DNA from: Eledone cirrhosa
Taxonomy: Eukaryota; Mollusca; Cephalopoda; Octopoda; Eledonidae
Assembly: GCA_964016885.1 (NCBI GenBank)
Contig: OZ024744.1
Span: 70,999,348-71,063,347, forward strand
Direction of reading: 5' to 3'
DNA: 64,000 nt
Shown piece after piece: positions 32,706 through 43,540 of this stretch. Position numbers and translations under genes: made by a program. Numbering within the stretch: position 1 is the stretch's first letter; each line of letters opens with the position of its first letter. Under the pieces are notes generated by a model. It was not told the DNA's origin, did no database searches, and worked only from the letters and a program-made list of their open reading frames with translations.

Positions 32706-32880
32706 AATAATATATATAATACAACATTCCTCTCTCTTTCTTACTGTCTTTTTAGATAGATACATAGCTATAACGTCGCACACTTATATCTCGCTGTCTG
32801 TCTGCATTGACTTCGCTTCTAACCAACTTTTAATTAATTATATATATATATATATATATAATTATATATTCGTGTACATA

Positions 32881-33295
32881 TTTTCAACAGTAACACTATA
32901 CTATACTATATATTTTCAACAGTAATACTATACTACATTATATGTATTCAACAGTCATACTATACTATATATTTTCAACAGTAATACTATACTATATGTT
33001 TTCAACAATAATACTATACTATATATTTTCAACAGTCATACTATACTATATATTTTCAACAGTAATACTATACTATATATTTTCAACAGTAATACTATAC
33101 TATATATTTTCAACAGTCATACTATACTATATATTTTCAACAGTAATACAATACTATATATTTTCAACAGTAATACAATACTATATATTTTCAACAGTAA
33201 TTCTATACTACGCTATATATTTTCAACAGTAATACTGTACTATATATTTTCAACAGTGATACTATACTATATATTTTCAACAGTAATACTGTACT
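32881..33295. repeat. 27-bp minisatellite, left block
   Basis: About 15 units of a 27-bp repeat containing TATTTTCAACAGTAATACTA. The + strand frame repeats IFSTVILYY (9 residues per unit) because 27 is a multiple of three; it is not a gene. Confidence 0.95.
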
Positions 33296-34638
33296 ATCTA
33301 TACTATAAAGCTGACGGCCGTATGTAGGTAACAAACTTTCCGCCAAAAGGCTGGACCAAACAGCACCAAATTTGCACCATAGATGTAACTTTTTCCAAGT
33401 AAAAATGTGAGGGTATTTTTCTCTACTGAATATTGTTAAAAGGTTAAAGACATTATTTAAATATTCACTTCTTTAAAATTTCAAATGTCAACACTTCCGG
33501 TAATACGTCATTCCTCACTTTTTCTTATGACGTCGCACAACATTCCCCTCTTTTTCTCAGTCTGTCTTTTTAGATAGATACATAGCTATAACGTAGCACA
33601 CTTATAATATCTCTCTGTATGTCTGGCTGTCTGCATTAGATAACGTTTTTCAAAATATTTACTTCTGCATTCACAGACAGATTTTTTTAGTTTCAGAAGA
33701 TCCCGTTAAGGGTGAAAGCACCAATTCTTTGCTTAAACTTTAATCTGTTATTTTAATATATAATCGTGTACAGATATTTTTGCATACACAAAAACAAAAA
33801 CCTATTTATTTCACGAAAGCACAGACGGCTTATCGTCATTGTTACTGTTCGAGGTTAGAGGACCACAGTCTTTCCAAGACCTGAGAACCCTCAATGGCCA
33901 TCAATGTTCCACTTATCGTTTGGCTTGCCAAATGCGTGGTATGTTACACGATCACAGCTATTGGCACCTCACCCTGCAAGAAGCAGCAACTGCTAAAGTC
34001 CCTTCTCAGCTGCAAAAACTTTTGCTATTATGCTGCACAACTGCGATCTCGCGGACCCACTCACACTGTGGAACAACCACCGTGAAAGTCTAGCTGAGGA
34101 CATCCTCCACCGCACACGCAGACACAATCAAACGTAACATACGATGTCGTTTTCAATGAGGCGCTCATTTGTCTTGAAAACAGTGTCCTGGAGATTGGTG
34201 GTAGGCCTCTAAGTCACTACAGCTTACCTGCTCCAGACAGGAGTGTCCAGAGGTCAACGTCTACAGAGCTTCTCCGCGAGACGAGCTACGAAATCAGCAT
34301 TCTCCCATGATCAATTGTATGTAGGATGCTCTAGGGTGAGCTCGCCAAACAATCTCTTCATCTTTGCTCCGGAGGGCCGAATAAAAAATATTGTATACTC
34401 TGAGGCTCTAACAATGTAATTTAAATATTTTCTGTTACTTTGAATTTCCATTATGGTTGTACAAATTATTGTTTGTTAAAAAATGTGTGCTCTGTTCAGC
34501 CTTTATTGTTGTAACTATCAATTTTCTTTAACGTACTGGCTGCTGAACTTGGGAATCCTAAAAACTATTCAAACTGGAGTGTAGGGGGGATTCCTGAAAA
34601 GATAAAATGCGTAGCCGGGCGCCAGCCCGACCGGTCAG
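33296..34638 (+). mobile_element. Helitron, internally deleted, inside the 27-bp satellite
   Basis: Begins TCTATACTATAAAGCTGACG and ends after hairpin GCCGGGCGCCAGCCCG with CTAT (canonical CTAG), directly followed by satellite units. Coding relics: RGPQSFQDLRTLNGHQCSTY then ACQMRGMLHDHSYWHLTLQE (Helitron helicase domain, 33855-33990), and frames downstream matching the same protein. Codons near 34310-34418 give QLYVGCSRVSSPNNLFIF and KNIVYSEALTM, the protein C-terminus. Several hundred residues between these pieces are deleted, as is the Rep nuclease. Confidence 0.85.
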
Positions 34639-35445
34639 CTATACTATATATTTTCAACAGTAATACTATAGTACACTATATGTTTTCAACAGTAATATTA
34701 TACTATATATTTTCAACAGTAATACTGTACTATACTACATATTTTCAACAGTAATACTGTACTATATATTTTCAACAGTAATACTATACTATATATTTTC
34801 AACAGTAATACTATACTATATATTTTCAACAGTAATACTATACTATATATTTTCAACAGTAATACTGTACTATATATTTTCAACAGTAATACTATACTAT
34901 ATATTTTCAACAGTAATACTATACTATATATTTTCAACAGTAATACTATACCATATATTTTCAACTGTAATACTATACTATATGTTTTCAACAGTAATAC
35001 TGTACTATATATTTTCTACTGTAATACTGTACTATATATTTTCAACGGTAATACTATACTATATATTTTCAACAGTAATGCTGTACTTTACTATATATTT
35101 TCAACAGTAATACTATACTATATATTTTCAACAGTAATACTATACTATATATTTTCAACAGTAATACTGTACTATACTATATATTTTCAACAGTAATACT
35201 GTACTATACTATATATTTTCAACAGTAATACTATGCTACACTATATGTTTTCAACAGTTATACTGTAATATATATTTTCAACTGTAATACTATACTATAT
35301 ATTTTCAACAGTAATACTATACTATACAAGATATTTTCAACAGTACTACTATTCTATATATTTTCAACAGTAATACTGTACTATATATTTTCAACAGTCA
35401 TACTATACTATACTATATGTTTTCAACAGTAATACTATACTATAC
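34639..35445. repeat. 27-bp minisatellite, right block
   Basis: About 28 units of the same 27-bp repeat, with a few 32-bp variants that contain an extra ACTAT. The minus-strand frame repeats IYSIVLLLK. A further unit and a half lies at 37569-37605. Confidence 0.95.
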
Positions 35446-36407
35446 TATCTACTTATATATATAACCAGCAATTTCTCGCTCTGTCTGTCCGACAGTAGAA
35501 GCACGTGCGTAGAGAGAGATAGAAACACGTGCGTAGAGAGAGAGTGAGAGTGAAAGAAAGAGACAGACTACGAGAGGGGGATAGCGGAAGGGAGAGAGGG
35601 AGAGAGAGAGAGTGAATAGACGCTAAAACACGTGCTATAGAAACATTACCTTCCCCTCTCCACTGACTTTGGTCACTGAGGCCGATGGAATCGCTGGTTG
35701 CTATAGAGACACCTTGCACAAGCCAGAAGTAACCAGTTCGAGGCGGTTCTGACTTGACACCATGCGAAGAAGGTTGCCATTGAATTTGTGGTTTGAAGAA
35801 GGTTGCCATTGAATTTGTGGTTGTTGCTGTTGATAATAAGGACCATTTGAAGAAGGTTGCTGCTGATGAGGTAATTTATTAATCAGATTGCGCAGTTCCA
35901 TAACCTACGTTTGATTTGTTCAATTTTTTCTTCAATTTTTGTTGTTGTTTTTTTTAATTTCTTATTGAAAAAATATAAATAATAAAATAAGGTTAAAATT
36001 TAAATACAATTAAATACGATTTAATTTCCATTTCCAGCAGCCAATGTCCAGTGTTCAATTTCATGAAAAAATTGGAAATAATTCAAAAAATTGAAGTTTA
36101 ACTTTTGAACATTTGTTTTGACAATAAAAAAATATTTCCTTATTCACACCTAATGGTATGATTAAAATTTCATAGGAATATTTTTTCTAACCGCCAGTTA
36201 TTTATTTTCTCCTTTTTCGTTTTAACATATATTTATTTCAAAGATTTCACCGTATAGATAACATATATATTTATACATGCATAAAAGACACACCGAGAGA
36301 CGGTGAACATGTGGTGCCGAAAACATTTCTCATCCAAATCTCAACAATATCAGTATATACAATAGATTTGCTAGCAGAAAACCGCCCACCGGGTAGTTTT
36401 CTGCTAG
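35446..36407 (+). mobile_element. Possible non-autonomous Helitron
   Basis: It follows the satellite with TCTACTTATATATATAACCA and ends in CTAG at 36407, preceded by a strong inverted repeat: CTAGCAGAAAAC at 36371 pairs with GTTTTCTGCTAG at 36396. A minus-strand frame at 35701-35901 encodes a Gln-rich peptide (NLINKLPHQQQPSSNGPYYQ) with a 28-bp direct repeat at 35764-35822; function unknown. The ends are inferred only from base pattern. Confidence 0.5.
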
Positions 36408-37568
36408 TCTATATATATAAAACTGAGGATGTCTGTCTGTGTGTGAGTCTGAGAGTTTGAATCCCTAAAACTCGAGAAACACCCAACCGACTGTTTTCAA
36501 ACTTTACACATGTAATACTTATGTTTCAGGGAGTGTTCTGAGCAAAAGAAATTTCAAATTTTCAATGACCTAGGGACCGCATTACGCCAGACCAATTTCC
36601 TTGAAATTGTAACTATGTATTAGTCAGTCTTTTCTTCATACGGTGAGCAAAGAAAATTTAAGTTTTTTATGGCCTAGGGTCTGCATTAGATGAGAAACTT
36701 ATTTTCTCAGCTTTTTAGGGCTTTTTTGAGGCGTTACGTGTAGTCGATTTTCCCGAAATTTCAAGGCATATTATGCACATAAAAAAATTCAACATTTTGA
36801 CCCCCTAGGGCCCACATTAGATGAAAAACTGCTTTTTTAAAAGCTTTTTAGGTTTTTTTTTAGGCGTTACGTCAGACTAATTTCCTTGAAATTTTAACTA
36901 TGTATTAGTCAGTCTTTTCTTCATACGGTGAGCAAAGAAAATCCAAGTTTTTTTATGGCCTAGGGCCTGCATTAGGTGAAAAACTTATTTTCTCAGCTTT
37001 TTAGGGCTTTTTTGAGGCGTTACGTGTAGTCGATTTTCCCGAAATTTCAAGGCATATTATGCACATAAAAAAATTCAACTTTTTTATCCCCTAGGGCCCG
37101 CATTAGGTGAAAAACTGCGTTTTTTTCAGCTTTTTGGGGTTTTTTGAGGCGTTACGTCAGACTAATTTCCTTGAAATTGTAACTATGTATTAGTCAGTCT
37201 CATCTTCATAGGGTGAGCAAAGAAAATCCAACTTTTTTATGGCCTAGGACCCGCATTAGGTGAAAAACTTCATTTTTCAGCTTTTTAGGGTTTTTTGGAG
37301 GCGTTACGTCTAGCCAATTTTCCCGAAATTTAAAGGCATATTATGTATATAAAAAAATTCATTTTCTTGATCCCCTAGGGCCCGCATTAGGTGAAAACCT
37401 GCATTTTTCCTGCTTCATCGAGTTAAATCTTAAAGATTATCCAGCCATCAGAGTATTCGGTTTATTTTCTTTACATATTGTCCAGGCATGCAGTTTTTCC
37501 ACGATTAGGTCTGTTGGCGGCCCGCATTCCAAAATACCTTGCCCGTGCAACGTCGGGTACCACTGCTA
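36408..37568 (+). mobile_element. Non-autonomous Helitron with a 285-bp internal tandem repeat
   Basis: Starts TCTATATATATAAAACTGAG and ends with hairpin CCCGTGCAACGTCGGG, then TACCACTGCTAG and T: the Helitron pattern TC...hairpin...CTAG. Inside, blocks starting GCGTTACG- lie at 36579, 36731, 36864, 37017, 37149 and 37301. Spacings alternate near 152 and 133 bp, giving three copies of a 285-bp dimer. No coding capacity. Confidence 0.85.
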
Positions 37569-37716
37569 GTACTATATATTTTCAACAGTAATACTATACT
37601 ACACAGACGGCTTATCGTCTGTTTATCCAAGCGAAGCTAGGTACGCCAACTATATATATATCCGGATCCCGTAGAACACGCCAATGGTAGCCGGGCGCCA
37701 GCCGGACGGGCCAGCT
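37569..37716 (+). mobile_element. Satellite remnant and Helitron 3' end
   Basis: One and a half 27-bp units (37569-37605) are followed by about 110 bp ending GTAGCCGGGCGCCAGCCGGA, CGGGCCAG and CTAG before T. The terminal hairpin matches that of the Helitron at 33296-34638. Confidence 0.75.
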
Positions 37717-38029
37717 AGTTATATATATAAGTTAAATATGCATGTTTTAAACATACATAGATTTCGTCAATTAGGTTAAGTGTACTGAATGCTGTACAGA
37801 TTAATTAATTCATTGAAACTATGCTCTCAGACAGAGAAGGAAAACAAAACCCTAGCAGCTGTTAGCAACTCTGAAGGAGGAAGAGATAACTTCAAAGATA
37901 TATATATATATATATGTGTGTGTGTGTATATATATATATATACACATATACATATACACTGAAACAGACAGACAGATACACTCACACATATATGTATGTG
38001 TGTGTATATATATATATATAGGTGTAGAG
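37717..38029. other. AT/GT-rich spacer
   Basis: TA and TGTG tracts at 37900-38020, no gene. Confidence 0.6.
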
Positions 38030-39195
38030 GAATGACTTGTGAGGACAGTGCATGCTATGTACAGAGGTGCTGTCAGTAAAGTGAGAGTAGGAATGGAGTT
38101 TAGTGAGGAATTCCAGATACAAATAGGAGTGCATCAGGGTTCGATCCTCAGCCTACTCTTGTTCATTATAGTTCTCCAAGCCATAACAGAGGGGTTTAAG
38201 ATTGGCTGCCCATGGGAACTTCTCTATGCCGACGATCTTGTACATATAGTAGAATCAGTAGAGGAGCTAGAGAATAAATTCTAGCTATGGAAACAGCAGT
38301 TAGAATCAAGAGGGCTGAGAGTGAATCTAGCTAAGACTAAAGTGTTGATAAGTAGGAAAGAGAACAAAACTCTGATTCCATCAGGAAAGAGGCCATGTCG
38401 ATATGTAGATAAGGAGTTGGCATAAATTCTAAATAATGTATACAATGCAGATCTTGGGTACATAAGAGATCTAGGGGATAGCAGGCAATTTAACAGGTAG
38501 TAAAAACTATATATACAGTAGATGTTCAGGGAAACTTGACAGTAGAAGTCGCAGTGATAGACACATTTTTCAAATGCAGATAGGATCTATAGAGGTGGTT
38601 GATAGCTTCCGATACCTAGATGATCAGATTAGCAAAGGAGGAGAGTGCTCCAAGGCCATAGTATCTAGAATAAGGGTGGGTTGGAAGACATTTAGGGAGC
38701 TGCTGCCTCTGTTGACAAAAAATGGTTTCTCCCTACGAACAAAAGGCCAGTTATATGATGCCTGTGTGAGATGCATGATGCTGCATAGTAGTAAGACATG
38801 GGCAACAACTACAGAAGATATGCAACAGCTGGAGAGAAATGAAGCAAGCATGCTCCAATGGATGTGCAATGTCAATGTGCGTGAACAACCAATCATGGGC
38901 GAAATGAAACAAGCTTGCTCAGTTGGATGTGCAATGTCAATGTGCATGAACGACCAAGTATAGATGAGTTGAGTGAGAAACTGTGTATAAGAGGGATAAG
39001 CTGTAGTGTGTGGGAAAGAAGACTGTGTTGGTATGGACATGTGATGGAGGATGACCACTGGGTAAAGAAGTGCCAAGAAATCTCAGTAGAAGAAAGACAC
39101 AGAACAGGAAGGCCACGAAAAACATGGGTAGAGGTGGTGAGACCTCAGACCGATGAAGCTCATGGAGGAGATTACGAAGGACCATAACAAGTGGA
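38030..39195 (+). pseudogene. L-ii LINE with RT motifs, 5'-truncated
   Basis: + strand: MYRGAVSKVRVGMEFSEEFQ, IQIGVHQGSILSLLLFIIVL (RT motif B region), WELLYADDLVHIVESVEELE (YADD active site), RGLRVNLAKTKVLISRKE, then SFRYLDDQISKGGECSKAI and LYDACVRCMMLHSSKTWATT. A 65-bp tandem duplication (units at 38836 and 38901) shifts the frame. The second unit restores NVHERPSIDELSEKLCIRGI and GRPRKTWVEVV. In-frame stops occur near 38284 and 38424. It is cut at 39195 by the next SINE. It is the only L-ii copy here that reaches the RT domain. Confidence 0.88.
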
Positions 39196-39465
39196 CCAGG
39201 TCATGTGTTGTGTCTTTGAGCAAGACATTTTATTTCCTGTTGCTCCAGTTTACTCAGCTGTAGAAATGAGTTGCGACATCACTGGTGTCAAGCTGTATCA
39301 GACATTGCCTTTCCCTTGGACAACATTGGTGGCATGGAGAGGGGAGGCTGGTATGCATGGGCAAGTGCTGGTTTTCCACAAAAACACCTTACCTGGTGTC
39401 GTGCCTTGGTGAGGAACTTTCTAGATGCAAAACCCTTGGTCATTCATGAGCAAAGGGCATATTTT
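39196..39465 (+). mobile_element. SINE C, head truncated
   Basis: It shares the head-core with SINE B (GAGCAAGACATTTTATTTCC, CTCAGCTGTAGAAATGAG). It then diverges into the C tail: GACATCACTGGTGTCAAGCT, CCTTTCCCTTGGACAACATT and CTTTCTAGATGCAAA. The intact copy is at 55214. Confidence 0.85.
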
Positions 39466-39519
39466 TCTAGCAAATTGTACCAGCTTTTAAAAAAATTTAT
39501 CAGCCTTTTACTAACACAC

Positions 39520-39873
39520 ATCTGTTATTTTAATATATATATATATAATTATATATTCGTGAACAGATATCTTTGCTTACCCAATAACAAAATATAAACA
39601 AACGTATTTATTTCATGAGGCTCAATAAGGATAAATATATATCAAATATATAAAAACCCTAGAGCAAATATTGTTCTCATTGCTGACGTATTATCTTTGC
39701 TATTTTCCACCCAATTGAGTTAAACTCCTGGTAACCTACGACAAATTTTTTTTAGAAGCACAAAATGTAGACACCATCCCGGTATTCTGTACTTCTCTGT
39801 ACTGTTTCAGAAAGGAGGTATAATCATGCCAATCTATGTTTAGAACCCCAAGCAACGCCAGGCCACTCTGCTA
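39520..39873 (+). mobile_element. Helitron 3' fragment
   Basis: Contains ATATATTCGTGAACAGATAT and an AATAAGGATAAATAT block as in the Helitron at 30930. Ends AGCAACGCCAGGCCACTCTG then CTAG and T, a Helitron-type terminus. Confidence 0.65.
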
Positions 39874-39892
39874 GTATATATATAATTATAAT

Positions 39893-40140
39893 GTAGCGGT
39901 TGTCTCCCTTGTTTGGATTAACATCTAGACGGGAAGTAGAACCCTTTCTGTAACTTCCGGTCAGAACCCTATAAAACTAACAACTTTAAGTTCTCACTCT
40001 CTCATTTGGCTCTGCCTCTCATTTGGCCTTCTGGCGCCTGGCTGGCCTTAGCCAGGCGTCCTCTGCCAGCCGCGTTTGCCTGGCAATCAAAACGGTAACG
40101 ACTAACTTTGTTTCATTCTATCATCCATTACTTTGACATG
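39893..40140 (+). promoter_or_regulatory. Promoter-like segment, possible solo LTR
   Basis: TGTAGCGGTTGTCTCCCTTG starts a GC-richer segment with a TATA-box-like CCTATAAAAC at about 39968 and an inverted repeat GCCTGGCT / AGCCAGGC around 40037-40057. These would fit a retrotransposon LTR, but no second LTR, primer-binding site or gag/pol is nearby. The call is tentative. Confidence 0.35.
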
Positions 40141-40882
40141 TCAACTATACTATCTACCATTGTTAATTAAATATTATACACACAAACAATGTATTCCTTG
40201 TTACATTCATACTACCCAGTAATCTCGCTATAATAAGTTCGAAGAATAATCACACGAAATTTATCCAATTTTTTTCTTCTTAGTCGGTAAAAATCAATTA
40301 GATAAATAATCATTTAAACGGAGCTAAGTTTAAAATGTAACTTTGAAGAAATAACAGATAAATGTTATCAATATTTCTTTATGAGGAACAGTCAGATAAA
40401 ATTTATCTAGTCTTTCATCTTAGTCCATAGAAATTAACTAGACAAATAATCAATTAAATGGAGCTAAGTCTAAAATGTAAGTTTGAATTAAAAAAATAGA
40501 TAAACGTTACCATAAATTCTCCCAGTCCCGATTATCGATAGTTTTGCTCGTACCTTGTGGAAATGTCTAATCGTTGCTTTATCCATGAAGCTCCAAGGTT
40601 TTCAAGAGACTCCCTCAGTTAGGACCAAATTTTCTAAAGTAATCTGCGCCAGTAACGAATTCAAAAGGGGTGAAAAACATCATGTGGCTAGCGGTCAAGA
40701 TAGAAGTGTTGTGAAGGGTAGGCCAGTGGCAGGTAAGTTGATAGAAGAAGCAATTAGTTACCTCCTAAAATTTACTCAAGCGTAAGCGAGTATAGAACAA
40801 AGTCATAAGGACATATATATATTTAAACATAGTCGCAGATACATATTTGAGTGACTACCTTCAACGATGTGGCTCGATGAGT
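40141..40882. other. Gene-free stretch
   Basis: AT-rich; a diverged direct repeat is visible: ATTAGATAAATAATCATTTA...GGAGCTAAGTTTAAAATGTA near 40297-40340 against 40437-40480. The frame at 40555-40785 has no recognisable domain. Confidence 0.5.
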
Positions 40883-41210
40883 GAATCATCATCATCATCA
40901 TTTTACGTCCGCTTTTCCCTGCTTGCAAGGGTGGGATGGGAACTGATTCTGGCTTGATTTCTACAGCTGGATGCCCTTCCTAACACCAACCTCATTTACA
41001 GTGTAGACTGGGTTCTTTTTTTCCGTGGCACCTCCACGACCACTTTGCAGTGGAATGATAGGGACCCTAGTAAACAGCTGAGTAAACTGGAACAATGTGA
41101 AATAAAGTGTCTTGCTCAAGGAAACAACACATCACCAGGTCTGAGAATTGAACTCACAACCTTTCGATTGCAAGGCCAATGCTCTAACCACTAAGCCATG
41201 TGCCTCCCAC
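40883..41210 (-). mobile_element. SINE B, full length
   Basis: On the minus strand: head GGGAGGCACATGGCTTAGTG with A box TGGCTTAGTGGTTAGAG and B box GAGTTCAATTCTC, core, one module, GTTAGGAAGGGCATCCAGCT and the L-ii-type terminus (complement of TTTTCCCTGCTTGCAAGGG) with ATGATGATGATG. Confidence 0.93.
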
Positions 41211-41267
41211 TTTATTTATATATATAAGAGAGTATTGAAGTTTGCTTGAAGCATTGTGGAATAATAA

Positions 41268-42183
41268 GTAAATATCTTTAAGTCGTTTGGAAGCCTCGAC
41301 AATGCAAATGGGTAAATCTCCGGGTAACAAGATCCGGTGGTGGAGAGAGAGATGTAAGTGGGTGTACGTTGAGATGCGTGGTGTGTATAAGATGTGTAAG
41401 ATGTGTAGAAGAATGAAGGGAAGATTATAAAGGATAAAACAACACAAGAGAGTTACCTTGGGAGAGATTTAATAGTCCCTATATAGTTCGGATTCACATC
41501 CATCAACTGGGGTTTTTTTCCGGGGTGGGGGAAAGGTTGTCTGTCGGACAGGTGCGAAACGCGTCCTCCGCTGTTTGTTGTTTTAAATATCTGAGGTATT
41601 CGGCAGAGCGCGCGTGCGCGTGAAATGGGGTCGGTCGGGCAGAGGTCAGCGGCCGAATGAGGGAGTGGGGTGGCGCTAGCTGTCAGTCCATTCTCTGCCT
41701 GTTTGTTAAATGTTACTGTGTGTATGTGTGCGTGTGTTGTTGTCTCGCTTGAGTGTGTGTGTGTGTGCGCGTGTGTTGTAGCCTTGTTCCTCTGTATTGG
41801 CAGTGTAGTATGTTCGTATGGTGGAATGCTACTGTGTGTGTGTGTAGTTGTCTCGTTTGTGTGTGTGTGTGTGCGTGTGTTGCATGTTGCTGCATCGTTT
41901 GTTAACTTAAACCAGCCATCTCATTTCGCTTCTCTCTGATCGGTTGTTTATTTGCGGTTGCAGGCGTTTGATAAAAAGCGCTTCCTTGATACGTAACGTG
42001 CCAACGTTTCTTTCAGTCGCTAGAATTGTGACAATGGGCCTTCCGTCTTTGTTTCCGCATTTGTCTATGTGTTTCCGGAAAGACGAGGCCCTGGTTTTAG
42101 TGTGTTCCTTGATCCGGATGTGCAAAGGTCAGATTGTGCTACCTATGTAGTATTGGTTGCACCTGTCACATTCTATCTTATAC
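41268..42183 (-). mobile_element. Inverted partial Penelope-like copy (GIY-YIG and 3' UTR)
   Basis: The minus strand encodes ECDRCNQYYIGSTI, a stop where the other copy has Arg, then PLHIRIKEHTKTRASSFRK and TERNVGTLRIKEALFIKRLQ with a stop at 41907. The 3' UTR contains TG microsatellites (41715-41880) and a GCGCGCGTGCGCG stretch near 41610. It begins exactly where homology to the right copy starts (AGATAGAATGTGACAGGTGC). Confidence 0.9.
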
Positions 42184-42189
42184 ACATTC

Positions 42190-43200
42190 TATCTTATATT
42201 CCTAGCCAGAATACTCAAACCCATCTTAGACACCTTGCCGGGACACGTTAACAGCTCCGAGGAGGTGTTGAAGCGCCTGCATCAAATGGATCCCGACACC
42301 AGAAGGAATAACAGATATGCCTTCAGCCTTGATGTAGTCGCCCTCTACACCTCGGTCCCGGCGCTCCCGGCCGTCAATATACTAATGGAACGCGTCCAAT
42401 CCACCGACCTACACTGCGTCGGGCTCACCACCACTGACATTCACCAACTCCTATCCATCGCCATCGACAACACCTACTTCGGATTCCTTGACCAAACATA
42501 CCAACAAACCTCGGGATTGCTCATGGGATCAAGCCCATCAGGTGTGCTAGCGATCTCTTACATGGAGAACCTCGAACGCAAGGCACTCAACGCCTGCCAC
42601 CCCAACGCCGTAGCCTTTTTCTCAAGGTACGTGGACGATATCCTCATCCTCACATCTTCCCAAGACACGGCGAACAGAATCTATGAGACGTTCAACAACA
42701 CGGACGAGAACATTGACTTCAGTGTTGAACACCCCAACGAAGACGGGTCACTTGCCCTCCTCGACTTCCGAATCAACATCACGGAACAGGGAAGGATCCA
42801 CTGCAACTTCTACCGAAAAGCAGCCTGCAGGGACCTGTTCGTTCACTACAAGTCCGCCCTCCCTAACAGTGCCAAAAGAGGATACATCACGAACGAGATC
42901 GCGCGAATCAAAAACAGATGCAGCGATCCCGCGAGTGGTGTCACTCATACCAAGCGATTCCTCGAGGTGCTGGAGACGAACGGGTACCCTACCTCGATCA
43001 CAGACAGAATAGGAGACACCAGACACAAGAGACAGAGAGGCACCCAAAGCAAGTGCTTCCTTAAAATGCCACACCTGGGCGAGAATACCACCAACGCTAT
43101 CCGCAAGGCTATACGGAGGGAGGGTCTCGACATCCATCTGGCCCACTCGGACCCCTCCCTGCGAAGATGCCTCTTCCAGGAAACCCGGGAAATCTACTGA
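42190..43200 (+). pseudogene. Penelope-like reverse transcriptase, N-terminally truncated
   Basis: Counting from the in-frame Met at 42157, RT motif A is FSLDVVALYTSVP (Asp near residue 59), motif B is SGLLMGSSPSGVLAISYMEN (about 119-138) and motif C is FSRYVDDILILTSS (YVDD at 158-161). These are followed by LALLDFRINITEQGRIHCNF and YRKAACRDLFVHYKSALPNS, typical of this RT class. The catalytic residues are intact over about 335 codons. The first 10-15 residues read antisense duplicate sequence and are not native, and the finger region is lost. A one-base shift at about 43190-43200 separates it from the GIY-YIG codons. Codon use is GC-richer than its surroundings, consistent with recent arrival. 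Confidence 0.9.
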
Positions 43201-43201
43201 C

Positions 43202-43540
43202 GCATGCTCCCTCAGAGACTGCCCGATACGCCATGCGAACTGTTGCCTACGCACATACGTCGTGTATAAGATAGAATGTGACAGGTGCAACCAATACTAC
43301 ATAGGTAGCACAATCCGGCCGTTGCACATCCGGATCAAGGAACACACTAAAACCAGGGCCTCGTCTTTCCGGAAACACATAGACAAATGCGGAAACAAAG
43401 ACGGAAGGCCCATTGTCACAATTCTAGCGACTGAAAGAAACGTTGGCACGTTACGTATCAAGGAAGCGCTTTTTATCAAACGCCTGCAACCGCAAATAAA
43501 CAACCGATCAGAGAGAAGCGAAATGAGATGGCTGGTTTAA
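43202..43540 (+). pseudogene. Penelope-like GIY-YIG endonuclease domain
   Basis: In the frame of Met 43262 but extending upstream: ACSLRDCPIRHANCCLRTYV then VYKIECDRCNQYYIGSTIRP and LHIRIKEHTKTRASSFRKHI. The VYKI...YYIGST pair is the GIY-YIG motif, followed by the conserved Arg and Glu (RIKEH). Cys residues upstream (C-LRDCPI) resemble the linker of the family. In intact elements it is fused to the RT; here a frameshift separates them. Confidence 0.9.

Noticed and set aside
32942..33232. 96-codon frame with IFSTVILYY repeats
   Set aside because: 27-bp satellite unit is a multiple of three, which keeps the frame open.
35701..35901. Gln-rich minus-strand frame as a host gene
   Set aside because: Short, contains a 28-bp direct repeat, lies inside a probable Helitron and has no recognisable domain.
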